From Symbiodinium natans (Eukaryota; Sar; Dinophyceae; Suessiales; Symbiodiniaceae): 64,000 nt of DNA. Shown in pieces: positions 59,577-64,000 of this stretch. Position 1 is the stretch's first letter, and each line of letters begins with the position of its first letter. The notes beneath the pieces are model-generated. The model did not search any database, had not been told where the DNA came from, and worked only from the letters and a program-made list of their open reading frames with translations. The stretch spans positions 742,288 to 806,287 of the forward strand of contig CAJNDS010000891.1 in assembly GCA_905221605.1 (NCBI GenBank), in the 5' to 3' direction. Made by a program: the position numbers and the translations under genes.

Positions 59577-59882
59577 CTTGCGAAGCCAAGCTGCGGTTTA
59601 GGGTTTAGGGTTTAGGGTTTAGGGTTTAGGGTTTAGGGTTTAGGGTTGAGGGTTGAGGGTTTAGGGTTTAGGGTTTAGGGAGAGCTTTCGAGGGCTTAGG
59701 GTTTCGTACTTTAGGGCTTTGGTAACTTCTAGGGTTGGGGGTCTGAGCATCTAAGGGCTTGGGGCTTAGCAGCATTCAGGGGGTTCGAGTTCTGGCAACT
59801 TAAAGGTTGAGCTTAGGGGTTCAGCTATGCGGATTCAGGGCCACAGGAACTAAAGTGGGGCTCGATGGCTCAGAGACGTTTG

Positions 59883-59883
<1 letters not shown>

Positions 59884-59917
<34 letters not shown>

Positions 59918-59957
59918 TCTCTGTCTCTGTCGCTCGCTGTCTCTCTCTCTCTCTCTT
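59884..59957. repeat. (CT)n microsatellite
   Basis: CT dinucleotide tract with GT interruptions. A second lies at 10786-10840; TG tracts at 62503-62540 and 9843-9858; a TA tract at 29575-29594. Confidence 0.9.
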
Positions 59958-60344
59958 CTTAACTACTTTTTGGGTGGGGAAGTTCTGGCCTATAAGGGAC
60001 CAAGTGAACCCCAAACCTCGGGATTTTTTTCAGGCTAAAGGCAGACCCCCGACACTTCGGCGGCGAAGCGTTCATGGCTTTTGGGGGGTTCCCGTGCCTT
60101 TGGCTATTCAGACTTTGGGGCTGGAGGCGTGGGGTTTGGGGAGTTAGGCCCTAAGCCCCTAAGGCCCTTTAAAAACCCTGAAGCCTGAACGCCACAAGCC
60201 CCAAGCCCTACTAGGGCACCTGAAGCTAACGAACCAGAAGATTCCAGGGTTGCAGCTTGCAATGCAGCTTTTCCTGACACCACCGAAGACGGAACACTAA
60301 GACCCGAAACTCTGCAACCAGGAATACGTCGAGCGTTTAGGGTG

Positions 60345-60606
60345 TGCTTGGAGGTTCATGATACTTATTAATTCACCAGTTATGCTCCCGACAACCCACT
60401 TAGAAGCCCCTTAAGTGCCCTAATATCTAGGTTGCCCAGTAACCAAGGATTAAAAAGGGTGCCCTTTTTGCTTGAAGGTATTTATAAGGGAACCTAAGCC
60501 CCCCAAAAAAGGGAATAAGGGTACTACTGGGCATCCTAGATATGGTCAGAAGTACGGTCAGAAGTACACTTATAACTGGTGAATAAGTACCATGAACCTC
60601 CAAGTA
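60345..60606. mobile_element. Inverted-repeat element family A, with a nested family B copy
   Basis: Termini are CTTGGAGGTTCATG... and ...CATGAACCTCCAAGTA, a near-perfect inverted repeat of about 25 bp; the middle is rich in TATAAGTAC. The copy is interrupted at 60427-60539 by a complete family B element. The bases ATAT occur on both sides of the insertion, like a target-site duplication. No coding capacity, so non-autonomous (MITE- or introner-like). Confidence 0.85.
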
Positions 60607-61872
60607 GGGTTTGGGGCTCAGGACCCGGAGGGATGAGGTTTAGGGTTTAGGGTTTAGGGTTTAGGGTTTAGGGTTTAGGGTTTAGGGTTACCATGCTGGG
60701 CCTAAGGCTTGGGGGGCAACTGGAAATATGGCTTGCCATATGTTGCGTCATTGTGCGAACACAGCCCAGTGAACCCACACCCTGAGAAGATCATGATTTC
60801 TCTGGATAGACATTAGGGTTTAGGGTTTAGGGTTTAGGGTTTAGGGTTTAGGGCTTAGGGTCGAGGATGGCGGGCCGCCGTGACTGCTGCCAGCGGAAAG
60901 AGCCGGGGTAAGTAAGCTGGAGGACTGCACCTCGAGAGCGTCCTTGTTTAGGGTTTACCCCTTTTTTTTGGTTTTTAAGGGGGTTATAAGGGAACCCCGA
61001 CCCTAAAAATGGGAAATGAGGGCCTACTCCGGGTCCTAGTACCCCTAAACCCTAAACCCTGAACCCTGAACCCTGAACCCTAAACCCTAAACCCTAAACC
61101 TTAAACCCTAAACCCTAAACCCTAAACCCTAAACCCTAAACCCTATTCAGGATTTCAGGGTCTCGGGGTGCAGGGCTTAAGCTGCAAGAATGTCCAAGGG
61201 CTCCGACTGTGCAGAGCTCGGCGAAGCGGACCTCTCAGGAAACGAGGACTCAAGGTTTCGGGCTAGGTTTAGGGTTTAGGGTTTAGGGTTTAGGGTTTAG
61301 GGTTTAGGGTTTAGGGTTTAGGGTTTAGGGTTTAGGGTTTAGGGTTTAGGGTTTAGGGTGATCAGGATTTTGACAACCACCCATGTATAAGGCTCTGACA
61401 TATCATCGGATTTCAGCCAAGAAGATGCCAGACGGAACCAGAAGGGCCAGAAATTCGAAAAACCTCACATGTGGCTCAACACCCCAAAGCCCCCAATCCT
61501 AACCCTAAACCCTCAAAACCCTCAAAAGCCTCAAAACCCTCAAAACCCTGAAAACCCTGAAAACCCTCAAAACCCTGAAAACCCTGAAAACCCTGAAAAC
61601 CCTCAAAACCCTCAAAACCCTCAAAACCCTCAAAACCCTCAGCCCTATCCGCGAGCTCCTAAAAACTCCAACCCCCTGGTTCTTAGTAGGGAAGGAAGTA
61701 GGGCCCTATAGTCCCTCAAAGGGAATACTTAGGGCCCTAATTCCCTCATTCCCTACGAAGAACCAGCCAGCCAAAGTAACAAAGCTCAGGATTTCAGACT
61801 CCTTTGGAACCCTAAACCCTAAACCCTAAACCCTAAACCCTAAACCCTAAACCCTAAACCCTGGGGTGGGAG

Positions 61873-61979
61873 CTTGGTAGCCCAGTAGCCAGACTATGAG
61901 AAGGGCACCTTTTTTTGGGCTACTTTATCAGGGAACCCAGGACCAAGAAGAAGGGCAAAGGGTACGACTGGGCTACCAC
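61873..61979. mobile_element. Inverted-repeat element, family B-related
   Basis: Starts CTTGGTAGCCCAGTAGCCAG and ends CGACTGGGCTACCAC. Related copies at 29680-29789 and 42566-42686 (the last inside cathepsin intron 14). All share TAGCCCAG...CTGGGCTA termini. They lie next to CCCTAAA arrays. Confidence 0.8.
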
Positions 61980-62830
61980 TACTAGCCCTAAACCCTAAAC
62001 CCTAAACCCTAAACCCTAAACCCTAAACCCTAAACCCTAAACCCTAAACCCTGAGGTCAGCGTTTGAATGGGTCTTGGAGGGAGGTTCAGCGATCCTCAG
62101 TCCTACCAGAGAGTAGACGGGGCATGCACCTTGTGGTCGTTTGGGGGTTATGGTCCTAAGCCCGAAACCCTAAACCCTAAACCCTAAGTTCTTCGAGGGC
62201 TTCGGCTTCAGGACTGCGCGGTAGCCTTCCTTCAACGCCGGGCTTAAAAGTCTTTGATCGGCAAAGGTCACCGAAGGCAGCTAAGCCCGTAAGCAAAGGA
62301 TCGTTGGCACGAAAGGCTTTTTATGTTTCAGGGTACGTAGGGTTTTGCGGACCTTTTTGGGTGGTCAGGGCTTCTAGGGTACAGAGCGTTTAGGGTTGAG
62401 AGCTTCTGGGGCTTAGCGATTCGGATTTCAAACTTAAAAGACCATCGGCGGCTTTGTCATGCACCTGCGGGCACTTCTTCATGCCCAGGCAGGGTCCATC
62501 AATGTGTGTGTGTGCTTCTGTGTGTGTGTGTGCGCGCACGCGCAGGCACGCACCTGTATAAAAGTTCTAAGGTGACTACAAGCGATTCATGCCCGCTCAA
62601 TGGCGGATATCAACGATGAGGGCCACGGGCTCGCAGCTCCCGTGATGGGCCTCAGTCAGCTGGGATTACACAAGCTTCTAGCGATTCGTTTTCGGCCCAT
62701 GCACAGGTTCAGCTTTTTCTTTTGAGGGGTGGAACCCTACACCCTAGTCCTACACTCCAAACTCTGAACCCTAAGCCTTAAACCTTGAAGGCCCAGAACC
62801 CCAAACCCTAAACCTTAGCCCTAAACCTTA

Positions 62831-62970
62831 TACTTGGAGGTTCATGGGTACTGATAACCTCAATTATAAGTCTAAATACTTATAACCTACCTATAGAGGA
62901 CATAAGGGACTTAGGGAGCTTATGAATACAGGTATAATTGGGGTTAGAAGTAGCCTTGAACCTCCAAGTA
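62831..62970. mobile_element. Inverted-repeat element, family A
   Basis: 140 bp, termini TACTTGGAGGTTCATGG and TTGAACCTCCAAGTA. More diverged internally than the other copies. Confidence 0.8.
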
Positions 62971-63127
62971 ACCCTAAGCACTAAAAACCCTAAACCCTAA
63001 ACCCTAAATCGAGGCCCCACAGGTTCACACCCGGCTTACCAGGGAAAGGGGGGACACGAAGCTCTGCACGTCCGCCCTGAAACCCCGAGACCCTTAACCC
63101 CAAAACCCTCAAACCCTCAACCCTAAG

Positions 63128-63257
63128 CTACTCTATGCTTCTTAAGAACCCCCCGATAGACTGGGAAATAGCAACCCTATTTTGCCTTCATAGAGACGAG
63201 TATTGTTTACATGGGGGGGGGGGGGGGGGGGGGGGCGTTCTTAAGCAAATGGTAGTA
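63128..63257. mobile_element. Inverted-repeat element, family I
   Basis: Starts TACTCTATGCTTCTTAAGAA and ends TTCTTAAGCAAATGGTAGTA, with a G run (63212-63235) in the centre. The copy at 12650-12925 likewise has a C/A homopolymer run in the centre. Confidence 0.75.
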
Positions 63258-64000
63258 AAACCCTGCAACCCTCAACCCCTAAGTCGCCCCAAGGTATCTA
63301 CCGCAAGATCTTTCGAGCTAAGCCTCCGGCCACTCGGGTTTAGAGTCGAAGGTTCAGGGCAGGTCTTGGTAAGGGCATCGGAGTTTCGGGGATTTCGTGT
63401 TTGGGACCTCGGGCAGAAAGACTAGGACACTCGCGAAGCCAAGTAAAGGGGAAAATCTTGAAAATCCCAACGGCCCACGCAGCATCCACAGTGTAAAGGG
63501 ACATAGGGTTTAGGGTTTAGGATTTAGGATTTAGATACATGTAATGCAGGGCAGATCTGAGTGAGGGCTTATTTGAGCGCTGACTCGAACCCCCCAACCC
63601 TAACTCCGAAAAAAAAAACTTATGTCCCTTTTCAATCCGGTAACGGCCCGTAACCCGCAACCCCTGCGCCCCTAAACCCTAACCCTAAACCCTAAACCCT
63701 AAACCCTAAACCCCCTGCGGCTGGGGGGAGGGAAGAAGCCAAGGTCCAGGCTCTTCAGGGGTTCGGAGATCCGCGCACAGCGGGTTGCTCTCCGTCCCCG
63801 GCTGCACGATCTGCCAGGGGGCGAAGCACAAGCTTCCCTAACTAGGATTTAGGGTTTAGGGTTTGGGGTTTAGGGTTTGGGGTTTAGGGTCTAGGGTTTA
63901 GGGTTTGGGGTTTTGGGTCTAGGGTTTAGGGTTTAGGTTTAGGGTTTAGGGTTTAGGGTCTAGGGTCTAGGGTCTAGGGTTTGGGGTTTGAGGGTTGAGG

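Larger units (their letters stand above)
200..64000. repeat. Dispersed telomere-type repeats (TTTAGGG/CCCTAAA) throughout
   Basis: Arrays of the plant-type telomere heptamer occur every few hundred bases in both orientations, from two units to over 100 bp, with many one-base variants. Long near-perfect arrays: 5892-6038, 23886-23946, 26190-26320, 28384-28440, 30606-30690, 32608-32712, 33270-33382, 35622-35686, 36711-36830, 36926-37003, 41460-41539, 58685-58818, 61269-61358. Between an exon and the middle of the next intron they usually read TTTAGGG on the plus strand at the exon's high side and CCCTAAA at its low side. The window is therefore an internal chromosome region peppered with such arrays, not a chromosome end. 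Confidence 0.95.

Noticed and set aside
1-64000. CRISPR arrays
   Set aside because: The regular repeats have no unique spacers of constant length and the genome is eukaryotic.

Overview
The window looks like nuclear DNA of a dinoflagellate. The evidence is the splice signals (all but one of the reconstructed introns end AG|G, and most begin with GC or GA instead of GT), the protein families (fibronectin-III-rich proteins, and a cathepsin with a cysteine-rich tail of a type I associate with dinoflagellates), and the extreme load of TTTAGGG/CCCTAAA telomere-type repeats. I cannot name the species. No rRNA, tRNA or CRISPR was recognised. Nearly all convincing coding sequence is on the minus strand. 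It is cut into very small exons (21-167 nt, mostly 30-95) separated by introns of about 60-1900 nt.

Layout, right to left, which is the direction of transcription. (1) About 64000-52600: exons of a fibronectin-III (FnIII) gene. A five-exon in-frame chain is at 59576-56017, and a possible downstream exon at 52795. (2) 52269-49918: a three-exon gene for a 641-residue secretory-pathway multi-pass membrane protein of unknown function. (3) 49331-36862: a complete 22-exon papain-family (cathepsin L-like) protease gene of 435 codons, with signal peptide, I29 prodomain, C1A peptidase, Pro/Ser linker and an 11-cysteine tail. (4) About 35600-1000: scattered exons of one or more FnIII-type genes. The best is a ten-exon in-frame chain at 21349-11900. 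(5) Lying among these at about 7871-6763: a nucleotidyltransferase-like gene whose last exon resembles a death-fold helix bundle.

The space between exons is not random. Exons typically sit in a frame that reads CCCTAAA-array, exon, TTTAGGG-array on the plus strand. Each intron therefore starts with TTTAGGG repeats and ends with CCCTAAA repeats in its own sense, and could fold into a long hairpin that brings the splice sites together. The loops hold many families of short (about 80-260 bp) inverted-repeat elements, some nested in one another. They also hold captured pieces of other genes: a DDE transposase, a glycosyltransferase-like exon, a coiled-coil piece and a plus-strand fragment. Junctions carry short direct repeats, as expected if introns arose by insertion of introner-like elements.

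Stretches not listed separately (for example 200-1000, 4200-6000, 22000-24600, 34000-35500, 53300-55900, 61000-64000) contain degenerate telomere-like repeats, hairpin-element remnants and short unmatched unique sequence. I see no supportable gene in them.
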